Shown here in pieces: positions 11,391 through 21,125 of a stretch of DNA of 64,000 nucleotides; the first letter of the stretch is position 1, and each line of letters opens with the position of its first letter. The notes below the pieces were generated by a model. The model saw only the letters and a list, made by a program, of their open reading frames with translations. It made no database searches and was not told the origin of the DNA. Both the position numbers and the translations under genes were made by a program. The stretch comes from Abelmoschus esculentus (lineage: Eukaryota; Streptophyta; Magnoliopsida; Malvales; Malvaceae): the NCBI GenBank assembly GCA_035048815.1, contig JAUCBN010000023.1, forward strand, positions 9,927,501 through 9,991,500, in the 5' to 3' direction.

Positions 11391-12750
11391 ATCGTCAGGC
11401 TTTGAAGTACGAGATGGTGGTTTCTTTTACTTTCAGGGTCGGTTTGTGTGTTCCCGCCTTAGAGGATCTGAGGGATCGTATCTTGAGGGAAGCTCACCGT
11501 AGTCTGTTTTCTGTTCATCCGGGTAGTAACAAGATGTACCAGGATCTTTGTCCTTTCTTTTGGTGGTCGTGCATGAAGAGAGATATATCAGAGTTTGTGA
11601 CGAGGTGTTTGGCATGTTAGCAAGTGAAAGTGGAACATCAGGTTCCTTCAGGTTTGCTTCAGCCTATCTAGATTCCACAGTGGAAGTGAGATCGTGTGAC
11701 CATGGACTTTGTCACCGGGTTACCGATGACGTTCAGGAAACATGATGCTATATGGGTCATAGTTGACCGATTAACCAAGTCAGCTTACTTCCTACCTGTA
11801 AGGATGAACTTCAATTTGGAAAAGTTGACTCAGTTGTACATCAAGGAGATCGTGAGGTTGCATGGTGTACCTTCATCGATCATATCGGATAGGGATCCGA
11901 GGTTCACAGCGAGGTTGTAGAGGTCTATCCACGAGGCTCTAGACACCAAGTTGCACTTCAGTACAGCTTTTCATCCTCAAACCGATGGACAATCTGAGAG
12001 AGTTATCCAAATCTTGGAGTATATGCTTCGGTGTTGTGCGGTAGACTTTGCTCGCAGTTGGGAGGAGCAGTTACCATTGGTAGAGTTTGCTTACAACAAT
12101 AGTTATCAGTCGAGCATCAGGATGGCTCCTTTTGAGGCCTTGTATGGGTGCAGGTGTAAGAAACCTTTGTGTTGGACAGAGCTCAATGAGAGAAAGATAG
12201 TGGGTTCGGAACTTGTTAAGGAAACTAAGGAGAAAGTTCAGATCATCAAGGAGAGGTTACAAGCGGCTTTAGACAGACAAAAGGCTTATGCGGATAGGAA
12301 GCGTAAGCACATCGAATATGAGCTTGAGGAGAAGGTGTTTCTTAAGGTATCTCCATGGAAGGGTATCATCCGGTTTGGCCGGAAGAGAAAGTTGAGCCCA
12401 AGGTATATCAGGCCGTATGAGGTGCTTCAAAGGGTTGGACCGGTAGCTTATCGGCTAGCTTTGCCTCCTGAGTTGGCACGTATACATGATGTGTTCTACG
12501 TATCTATGTTGAGACGTTACCATTCCGATCCCTCACATGTGGTTCAGCTTGAGGAAATCGAAGTCAATATGAATTTGACTTATGAGGAGAGACCCATCGG
12601 AATCGTTGATAGAGGAGGCAAAGAACTTCGGAATAAGAGTATACCTGTGGTAAAAGTTTTGTAGAGGAATCATGGAATTGAAGAGGCCACGTGGGAGGTG
12701 GAGAAGGACATAAGAGCTCAGTATCCTCATCTCGTCCTGATAGGTAAATT
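11391..12750 (+). pseudogene. Integrase with C-terminal chromodomain-like tail, broken
   Basis: The zinc-binding HHCC domain has its two His (HRSLFSVHPG, near 11490-11520) and its two Cys (RCLAC, 11606-11617). The catalytic core keeps D (MDFVTGLP, 11702), D (SDRDPRF, about 11890) and E (GQSERVIQ, about 11993-12005). The C-terminal part has the GPVAYRLALPPELARIHDVFYVSMLR motif region (about 12435-12515) and a final EEATWE-containing tail that resembles the chromodomain of plant chromoviruses. Stops: TAG at 11618, 11918 and 12662, the last two where the family normally has Trp. It would insert the DNA copy into the host chromosome; not functional here. Confidence 0.9.
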
Positions 12751-12770
12751 TCGAGGACAAAATTTTCTTT

Positions 12771-12784
12771 AAGGAAGGGAGAGT
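12771..12784 (+). promoter_or_regulatory. Polypurine tract
   Basis: AAGGAAGGGAGAGT lies directly before the 3' LTR (TGTAATG at 12785); this is the plus-strand DNA primer of LTR elements. Confidence 0.85.
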
Positions 12785-14904
12785 TGTAATGATCCAGATT
12801 CTCGGTTTAGTGAGTCGGGTTGACCCGAGAGTTTGGGCTTTGGTTTTGGGCCTAGTTGTTGGGTTTGGAGTAGGTGGGGGGGGGTTTAAGATATGGGCTA
12901 AGGGCATTCTGGTAAATGCCAAAATAGGGTGTTTTGAAGGGGGGTTTAGAGTGGTTTCTGCAAAGGTGAGGTCATAGTGCAAGGGGTTTTCTTCCTTTCA
13001 TCTTCTTCATCCATGTTTAAGAGAAAAAGGTAAGATCTTGTTGAGTTGGATTTAGAATCTCGTTTTCATGATGAAGAGGAAGTGATAGAGCTGAAATGGA
13101 TCTATAGAACAAGGGTTGGTTTGCCAAGTTTGGTGGAGGAAGAGGTTTATGTGGGGTTTTAGTTAAGTTCGGGAATAGGTTTTTGAAGAGCTTAAATCCT
13201 TGTTCTTTTAGTGTTTTAAGCTCCTAAAATCTTCTCCGATTTGTGTTTAATTCGTTCTTCATCTTTCCCTTGTAGAGAAAGAGGCTTGTGAGCCATCATC
13301 TAGCTTTGGAAGGGGAAAAGCTTGAAGAGGTGTGGAGCTCGTTTTGGTGGCTGAGTTTGCTTGAGATTGGTACTCCCAACTCTTTTTTCATCATCCATTC
13401 ATGGTAGAGTGCATGACATGTAAAGAAAATCATATATGTGTGTTGTCTTGCTTGGTTTGCTTGAAAAGGGTCATTAATGGTGAAATCTGAGTTTATGTAT
13501 TTAAAGGTTGGAAATTGATGTTAAAACATCCTAAATACACTTAGAAATGAGTAGGAAAACTTTAGAATCATTTAGGTGAAGTTTGGGGGTGAAACTCTAG
13601 AATTTCTAAGTGTAGACCCGTCCTTAGTGCAGGGAGTATCGATACTCGGGCTACCGGTATCGATACCCATTAGAGCTTTTTGGCTTGTTGTTCAGGGGTA
13701 TCGAACCTTGTTTCGATACCTAGGATTCCAGAAACTTTTTGTATCGATACCTGTATCGAAACGGGTTCTTCCTTTTTATTGACTTTTGATGTTGGTCAAC
13801 GGTATCGATACCAGTATTGATACCTGTGTGTTTCGATACCCTCTTTGGGTGGGTACCGATACAGGGTGTTCCGATACCCTACGTAAGGGTATCAATACCC
13901 CTGTGTATTTCGGGTAAGTTGAGTAGAGTCTTGGGCTCGGTGATCGTAATAAATAAATACTTAAATCTGAAAGCTATGAAATGAATTGTCGAACTGAGAT
14001 TAAGGTTATGACCCCAAAAGACTAATTGAGATAAACTTTAATATATCTTGTTGTGATAAGATCTTAGGTGGATCATTTGTGTGGTTTGAATCCTTGTGAG
14101 TTGGAAATCCGGATATCCATAAGTGTTGCAACACGTTGAAGGCCATCCGATGTAACATGTCGGGTGATGATTGAAGACTTTTATTCTGAGTGTTAGGCGG
14201 CCTCACTCGAAGATGTTCGATGTAATATTCCGAGCATGGGGTTGGTTGGGCGGCCTCGTTCGAAGATGTCCGATGTAACATTCCGGGCATAAGATTTTAG
14301 GGCGGCCTCAATCCTGAGTGTAGGATCCCGATGCTGTGTGGACGCGGGCCTCGCTCTTGTGTGTTGACTTATATGATTGTATATGCTGTGTGCGATAGTA
14401 TACATTCATTTATGCCATGTGTTAGGCAAGCATGCTAGACCATCATACCATGCATGTGATTTATATGCCATGTTTTACTGCTTTGATATGCATGATGTTG
14501 GCCAAGTTTGGCGTATCCACTGAGCTTGTATGGCTCAGCGTTCGAAATCTGTTTTCGTGCGTAGGTTAGGTGAACGGGTCCTGTGGGGTACCATCGAGGT
14601 TTGGACCTTCAGCATCGACCGTGTTGTCAGAGTACAATTATTAGATGTAGTGGGCTTAGTACTATGTTGAACCCTATATGTATTGTAACTCTGTTATTTT
14701 TATTGGGTCGAATGTTTTTAAATGGTCTGTAATATATTTTGGAGCTCCGATTTACTTTGAATTATTTTGGGTTTGTTTTAATTTAAGTGGACTATGAAAT
14801 TGGTTTGGACCTTATGTGATTTTTATTATTGGATTTTTAAAGAAAATTTTAAAATATGGGTTTTGGGCCGGAGGCCCACTGTGACATCCGGGTCGGGTGT
14901 TACA
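12785..14904 (+). repeat. 3' LTR of the gypsy element (2120 bp)
   Basis: Begins TGTAATGATCC and ends GGGTGTTACA, followed by target copy CATAA. Collinear with 2390-4537; it lacks one 28 bp partial unit of the GGGCGGCC array. The TATCGATA cluster is at 13636-13900. ORFs seen here in one LTR recur in the other with stops and shifts, so they are not genes. Confidence 0.92.
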
Positions 14905-14909
14905 CATAA

Positions 14910-15275
14910 GCCTTAATATTATAAACAAAACATGAACATTTAAAAAAATTCTAATAGGTTATAGATTAACCTGTAATTGAACTATTTCTTAACGGTTAAC
15001 TATTATAATGATTAACCATTTAAACAATAAACGGTTAACTATTTTTTAATGGACAGGTTACGGTTGATAACCACTATAACAATTAACCAACTATTTAAGA
15101 TCAATAACGATTAACCTACTATGAACACCCCTATTAAATAGAACTTGTGTCCTTGATATTTATTCACTATGTAATTTTACAATTTTTTTATCCGGATGTA
15201 TCGTATCTTTTTCTTCGTAATAAATTCAAAAACATTAATAAGACAAATATCCTGAACATGATTTTTCATATTTAT
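14910..15275. other. Right remainder of the split TIR element and flanking AT-rich DNA
   Basis: 14910-14925 completes the terminal inverted repeat that starts at 1611. About 14930-15131 (GGTTAACTAT, TTAACCATTT words, ending GAACACCCCTA) resembles 1390-1600 in inverse orientation and may be the other end of an older element in which the whole nest sits. The ends match weakly and no target duplication was found, so this is tentative. Confidence 0.4.
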
Positions 15276-15277
15276 TA

Positions 15278-15515
15278 CTCCTTCTGTCCCATAAATATTG
15301 TCTCTTATTGACTTTGTTTGGGTCAAACATTTTAACTTTGACTCTTGATTATTTAAAATTTATTATTGATAAAAATATATTTTAAAAACTTCTAATCAAG
15401 TAGATTTTAGATATATAATTTATAAAATTTAATTATTTAATATAATCATAGTCAAAGTTAAAAAACTTGACTTTTAAAAAGTCTATAAAGGACATTATTT
15501 TTCGGACGGAGGGAG
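15278..15515. mobile_element. Stowaway-like MITE (Tc1/mariner), 238 bp
   Basis: Ends are CTCCTTCTGTCCCATAAATA and, as the reverse complement of the right end, CTCCCTCCGTCCGAAAAATA, flanked on both sides by TA (15276-15277 and 15516-15517). The CTCCCTCCGTCC terminus and TA target are diagnostic of Stowaway elements. AT-rich, non-coding interior. Confidence 0.88.
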
Positions 15516-15517
15516 TA

Positions 15518-17539
15518 ATAATTTAAATTATAAACAATAAAGTTGAATATAATACCTCACCAATTTTGAATCAGGTTAAAATAAATTATAGTCAAGTTCT
15601 AGTTTTCTAGATGATTTTTAAATAACGAAAAAAAAATCTATGTGGTGTAAAATTATTAAAACTGAAAATAATATGTGGTTGGATTGTCGTTATTATTGGA
15701 CTCAACATCATGGGTTAGGTTTGGGTATATGTTCTAAATCAACAATGATATACTAAGGAGGAGATGACGTAAATTAAATTATTATTTTTAAAAAATACTT
15801 TTACATAATATTATTCAAATAAGTAATTTTATAATCTCATTCGTATAAGACTCTCGTAAGACGATTAATTAAGGTAATGAGTTTTATTTTATAACTTAAT
15901 TGTTATTTAAAAATTTTATAAAATAAGTTGAATTAGTAGTGTTTTTATTTAAATTTAATTATAAATATTTATATGATTATATTTTAATGAATAAGTTATG
16001 AAAAAATATATAACTCTTTATATTTAAACTATAAAAATTTAAAATATAAATCAAAAATATATAACTCTTTATATTTAAACCGTAAAAATCTAAAATATAG
16101 ATCTCTAGTCTCTGGCACCCTAAAATCTAAACTATAAATTTTAATCATAAACCCTAAACTTTAGGCTCAATAACCTAAATATAAATCTCAGCCTAAATCA
16201 CTAAACCCTAAGATTAAAAGGTTTAATAAATAAATTTGTATCAAATTATTTTCTATATTTATGATGTTATGATATTAATTTATTCCAATTTAAATAACTT
16301 TCTATAACCGTATATCGATGCACAATATACATATATATTTATTTTTATTTTTCATATAATATATATATATCAAAGAGAGTTGAAAATTTTGACTTGAATT
16401 TAAAAGTCAACCTACTAATTACTAAAAATTTCGAGCTATACAAACCTCATTTTAAAACTCAATTTTTATTTAAATTTTTTTATTTTACGAAATTGTAATT
16501 TTAGATGAATTAATTTTTTCGCGTTGAAACAAGATAAAAATTTTGACATTTTCAAGTCAAAACGAGTTTTACTCTCTACACCCAAAAGAAGGTAAACTCG
16601 AACAAAGATATTTATTAAATTATCTCAAACAATAACATCGATCCATCAATTATTAAAAAAATTATTTAAATTTTATTTTATAACTTAATTTTTATTTAAA
16701 AATTTTAATTCAAATTTATAAATTTAAGATACAAGTCAAGGTTTTTATATCAAATCAAATAAAAAATATATTTTTTTAATTTGTCAAATTTTACCTACCC
16801 ATACTTTTTTTTAATATACTTGAATGAAATTAAATTAAGAAAATCAAATTGTATATTGGGTTTTTTAATTTCATATGATCCATGTGATATAAGCCATGAC
16901 ATCATTTTTTTATAATTTTTATGGGGAAGATATACATCACCCTATCATTGATGCCTCTAAAACTTAATAAATAAATAAATAAATAAAAGGAATCTAAACA
17001 CATTGCTGATGCTTCAGAATTCAGACAAAAAGCAGAAAAAAACCAAACCAAAATTTATATTTATTTTAATGTCTTTCTCTATCCATTGACTTCAACATGT
17101 ATATTATCTACACTCAACTTGAGAGATGAGAAAGATACGGAGTTAAGATTTAAAGTTTAAAAATAAAATGTAAATAATTAAGAATAAAAAATTATATTTT
17201 AATAAATTATTTTTTAAAAAAATTATATGAAAGAATAAAAATAAAAAATAGAAAGAATTTTCTTCCTATGTAATTCCGTCTCTGTCTACGATTATATCTC
17301 CCATTGAGCTTCTAAGGTTCATGCATTGAATTTTCTTTGTATGGAAGCAACAAGGTTGTTAAAAAGCATATACTCAAAGATATGTATTATGTTTATTTAA
17401 TCAAGAAATTACCTAATTAATGTTCAATTATATAAATCTAGCTAAAAATAATATATGAAAATATAACTTATGTCATAAAGACATTGCCTAACTTATGTCA
17501 AATAAATGTATTACGATTTTAGGTGGAGAATCTGAGACA
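15518..17539. other. AT-rich intergenic DNA, no gene seen
   Basis: Two kilobases of very AT-rich sequence with stops in every frame. It contains short repeats of an AACTCTTTATATTTAAAC word (about 16010-16090), CCCTAAA-like words (16130-16215) and stretches resembling 35930-36120 (GAGTTTTATTTTATAACT), which suggests decayed transposon sequence. Confidence 0.5.
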
Positions 17540-17547
17540 CTTATAAG

Positions 17548-18076
17548 TAGGGGTGTGTATTTAGGATTATCCGATCCAATCCGAAATTTCAGATATCCAA
17601 AATTTTGGGATCGACATTTTAGCGATCCGTATCCGATTTGAAAAAATCAGATGTTCAATTTTTCGGATATTCGAAATTACATATCGGATTTTTAGATATC
17701 TGAATATCCGAATTTACGATTTAATTTAAGTTTTTTTTTTAATTTGACAGTCTTATTCATGAAAATTTTGATTTTTGAATATAATAATTAACAAATTATT
17801 GAATATAACAATATTTTTATCCTTAAAAATTTCATTTTTTTATATATATAACAATTAAAAATATTGAATATAATAATATTTATATATAAAAAATTAAATT
17901 TTTTGGATACCGGATAATCAGATATCCGATCCGAATGTAAAATACCTATTCGTATTTGATCCAAAATTTTTGGATATCCAATCCCAATTATCCGAAAAAT
18001 AAAATTCAGATCGGATATTCAAAATTTCAGATCGGATCAATTGATAATCGGATCGGATTTTTTTTGCATACCCCTA
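17548..18076. mobile_element. hAT-like non-autonomous element (529 bp)
   Basis: Ends TAGGGGTGTG and CATACCCCTA are inverted repeats, flanked by the 8-mers CTTATAAG (17540-17547) and CTTATAGG (18077-18084), seven of eight matching. TAGGGGTG termini with an 8 bp duplication fit the hAT superfamily. The subterminal parts are built from GGATATCCGAT and GATCGGAT words, themselves near self-complementary. No transposase. Confidence 0.8.
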
Positions 18077-18084
18077 CTTATAGG

Positions 18085-19270
18085 TAATGTTTTAATTTCG
18101 ACAATTTAAGAACTTCTTAATCATGAATGAAATATACGTGTTCGTCGTATATTTAGAGAAGATAATAGAGTGACCGATAGACTTGTTGTCTTAAGCCGTG
18201 GTACACTTATTGGTATTTTAAAGTTTATTACAATATCGGATATGATAATAACTCTGATGAATATAGAAACTGATATTAATCATTAGTTTCGCTTTAAAAT
18301 CTGTATTAAAAAAAAAAAAAAAGAAAGAAAAACATTACCTGATTAATGCTTGTAATTTATGTTGCATGACAATTCTTTCTCTTATCTTTCATTGTCTCAA
18401 TAGAGGTGTGAGTTTTGGTATCCGTAGTAATAGTGGTTAAAAAGTTTTGATGTTGATTAAAAAAATCTTTATAATTCTAATTTGATTCAAAGAAAAAAAA
18501 AAGTTTAAATTTAATTATAAAAGCTCGAATTCGAATATGTAAATGTCATCATAAGAGGTGGACCATATATAGATATTGTCAAGATTTAATCTGAATCCGA
18601 TTCAAGTCTATATTTATCAAATTGTTTAAAATAAATTGTCATATATAGTATTTATATTAAAACAATAAATAAAATAAAATAAGTTAAATTATATATATAT
18701 ATAAACGAGAATATAAATATATATTTAAATAACTTGAACTAAAGATAAAAGTAAAATTAATTATATATTAAAAGTGATAATAAAAATATAAATATCATAA
18801 GTTAAATAATAATTATGATGATGATGATTTATATCTATCAACTAAATTTAACATGATGCAATATATCTATTTATACTATACCTTTATATACACAAATATA
18901 AAAATAAAAGATAAAATCATGTATAAATAAATAAAAAATAAATACAATGAGTAAGTAAATAAATAAATATAAATATCAATAAATTACGAAGAATTAAGAA
19001 AGTTATCGAAGGCAATCGTAAATGATATGAAATTTTAAGATAAAGTTATGATATATTAGGTTAAAATTATAAATAAAAATAAAAATAAATTAATAGTATA
19101 ATTAAAAAACACAAAAATTTAAACATAATCAACAAATCATGAATAAAAATGAATAAGTACAAAATTAAATGACATAAAATAAAAATAAAAAGTAAGAAAT
19201 TAAATACGCAAAATTATGGCCCGGTTTTCATTAAAATAAAAATATTAGAGGACCAAAATAGAATATACCT
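18085..19270. other. AT-rich intergenic DNA, no gene seen
   Basis: Low-complexity A/T sequence with short AAATAAATAAA and GATGATGATG tracts. A GATTTAATCTGAATCCGATTC stretch near 18585 may be another decayed element end. No ORF or RNA gene was recognised. Confidence 0.5.
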
Positions 19271-19271
19271 T

Positions 19272-19869
19272 AAATTTTTTTGGTATAAAGATAATTTTAA
19301 CCCTTAATGTTTAAAATTTTTATCATTTTGGTCTTTATTTTTTTTTGGATAAATTTATCCTAACCTATATTTTTTTGACAAATATTTCATTTTTAACTAG
19401 CATGATAACTGGACAGTTAAAAATTTAACAATGATGACATGTCATATGCATATGATAATATATTTTAAATGACATGGTATGTGTTCATTAATTTTTTACG
19501 ATAAGATTTTGATTCTATCGTAGTTAGGGTTGAAAATGTTTAGTAACATTTTATTTTAGAATTAATTATTTTTAATATTTTATTTGAATTTTAACTGCTT
19601 TATATTTTATATTAGAAAAAAGTTACATTCCATATATATGTATTTGATAGGTTACATGCCATGTCACTTAAAATATATTATCATATGCATATGACATGTC
19701 ATCATCGTTAAATTTTTAACTGTCCAGTCACCATGCTAGTTAAAGAACAAGATATTTGTCAAAAAGATATAAGTTAAGGGCTAAATTTATCTAAAAAAAG
19801 AATAAGGGCCAAAATTATAAAAATTATAAACGTTAAGGATTAAAAATCATCTTTATGCCAAATTTTTTT
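19272..19869. mobile_element. Fold-back element with arms of about 210 bp
   Basis: The left arm (19272 to about 19480) and right arm (about 19655-19869) are reverse complements at high identity by eye: shared words include GACATGTCATATGCATATGATAATATATTTTA, ACTGGACAGTTAAAAATTTAAC and TTTTTGACAAATAT (each read on its own arm). The spacer is about 170 bp. Single-stranded, this would form a long hairpin. No ORF. Terminal-repeat length suggests a Mutator-like or fold-back MITE; flanking duplication not found. Confidence 0.75.
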
Positions 19870-20050
19870 GATCTACTCTTTAGACTCGAGTCAACATTAG
19901 AAACGACAATTTAATCTGATTCCAAATTTAAAAAAATATTCGAGTTCAATCGTAATAAATTTAAACTTATATTTTATTTAATCTAATCCAAATTTAATTC
20001 AAAAACGATCTATTATCATCCTTGAATCTATAATCCAAATTTAATGATAT

Positions 20051-20541
20051 TAGAGTGTACATTTCTGATATCTTATCTGATTTAAATTTTTTAATATCCG
20101 GATTTTTTAGATAGTTATTTTATTGATCCATATTTAATTTAAAAATTTTGGATTGGATATTCGGATATTCAAATATTCAATTTTTTTAACTTTATTTAAT
20201 TATTTTTTTTTTAATTCGGTAGTCATATGCCTTAGAATTTTAGGTTTTTAAATATAACAATCAATAAATTATTAAATATAACGAGATTTTATCCATGGAA
20301 GTTTTAATTTTTTATATCGAATATAACACGATTTATATCTATAAAAATTTAGACTTTTAGATATCGAATAATCATATATCCAATACAAATGTAAAATAAT
20401 TATCTATATCCGATTTGAAACTTTTGAATATCCGATCCAAATTATCTAAAAAATAAAAAATAGATCAAGTATCTAAAATCTCATATCAGATCAACGAATC
20501 AACAAATCATATCAATCGTATCAATTTTTTTTACACCCCTA
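20051..20541. mobile_element. Decayed hAT-like non-autonomous element
   Basis: Left end TAGAGTGTACAT and right end TTTACACCCCTA are imperfect inverted repeats, and the interior has the same GATATCCGAT-type words (GGATATTCGGATATTC, TATCCGATTTG) as the 17548-18076 element. The flanking 8-mers (AATGATAT, CAATATAC) match poorly, as expected for an old copy. Confidence 0.55.
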
Positions 20542-20673
20542 CAATATACCATGATACACCTTGTGTTTATTCAATATATGCTTATGTGTCAATAATTTGG
20601 ACAATGGTTATGTGTATTAATTTAATTAGTTGAATCATATACTAAACGGTAGAAAGGGTTTAGTATAATATAA

Positions 20674-21046
20674 GGTAAAGTACATAGATAGTCACCATAC
20701 TATGAGTTTAGTATCGATCTGATCACTATACTTTAAAAAAATTAAATACACCGATAAACTATTGATTTGATATTAAAATAATTATCTGTCGTTAAGGATG
20801 TAATGGTTTGATGATGTGACAATTAAATATAAAATAAAATAATTACACATTTAGTCCTGTTATTCATACATTTTTATAATTTAATCATAATTTTATTATA
20901 ATAAAATAATATAATTATTTAATTAAGTGGTAACACAGGTTCAAACCTGGGACTATAGAAGAAAGCAATGAGTGTGTAAGCCACCGAACCAAATAACTTT
21001 TAGTGATATTAAACTCATAATATAGCGACTATTTGTGTAATTTACC
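20674..21046. mobile_element. MITE of 373 bp just upstream of the PDR gene
   Basis: The left end GGTAAAGTACATAGATAGTC and the reverse complement of the right end (GGTAAATTACACAAATAGTC) are inverted repeats continuing for about 40 bp to ACTATGAGTTTA / ATTATGAGTTTA. The interior is AT-rich and includes GGTTCAAACCTGGGACTA. It ends 79 bp before the start codon at 21126, so it probably lies in the promoter or 5' leader of the transporter gene. Confidence 0.75.
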
Positions 21047-21125
21047 CTGCAGCATATCATGATTCATTCACCTAAATATATGTTACTAAAAGTAATTTGC
21101 TTTCAAGCTTTTGTTTTGGTTAACA

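Larger units (their letters stand above)
2390..14904 (+). mobile_element. Ty3/gypsy chromovirus-like LTR retrotransposon (Tekay/Del type), defective
   Basis: The element is bounded by TGTAAT...GTTACA long terminal repeats and by a perfect 5 bp target duplication, CATAA at 2385-2389 and 14905-14909. The order is 5' LTR, primer site resembling initiator Met-tRNA, gag with CCHC-like knuckle, protease, reverse transcriptase, RNase H, integrase, C-terminal chromodomain-like tail, polypurine tract, 3' LTR. RT before integrase defines Ty3/gypsy; the tail after integrase suggests a chromovirus. It is dead: at least a dozen in-frame stops, three frameshifts and a 3450 bp solo-LTR insertion in RNase H. 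Without that insertion and its extra target copy the internal part is about 4.8 kb, normal for the group. The Tekay/Del clade is inferred from motif wording and long LTRs. Confidence 0.93.
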
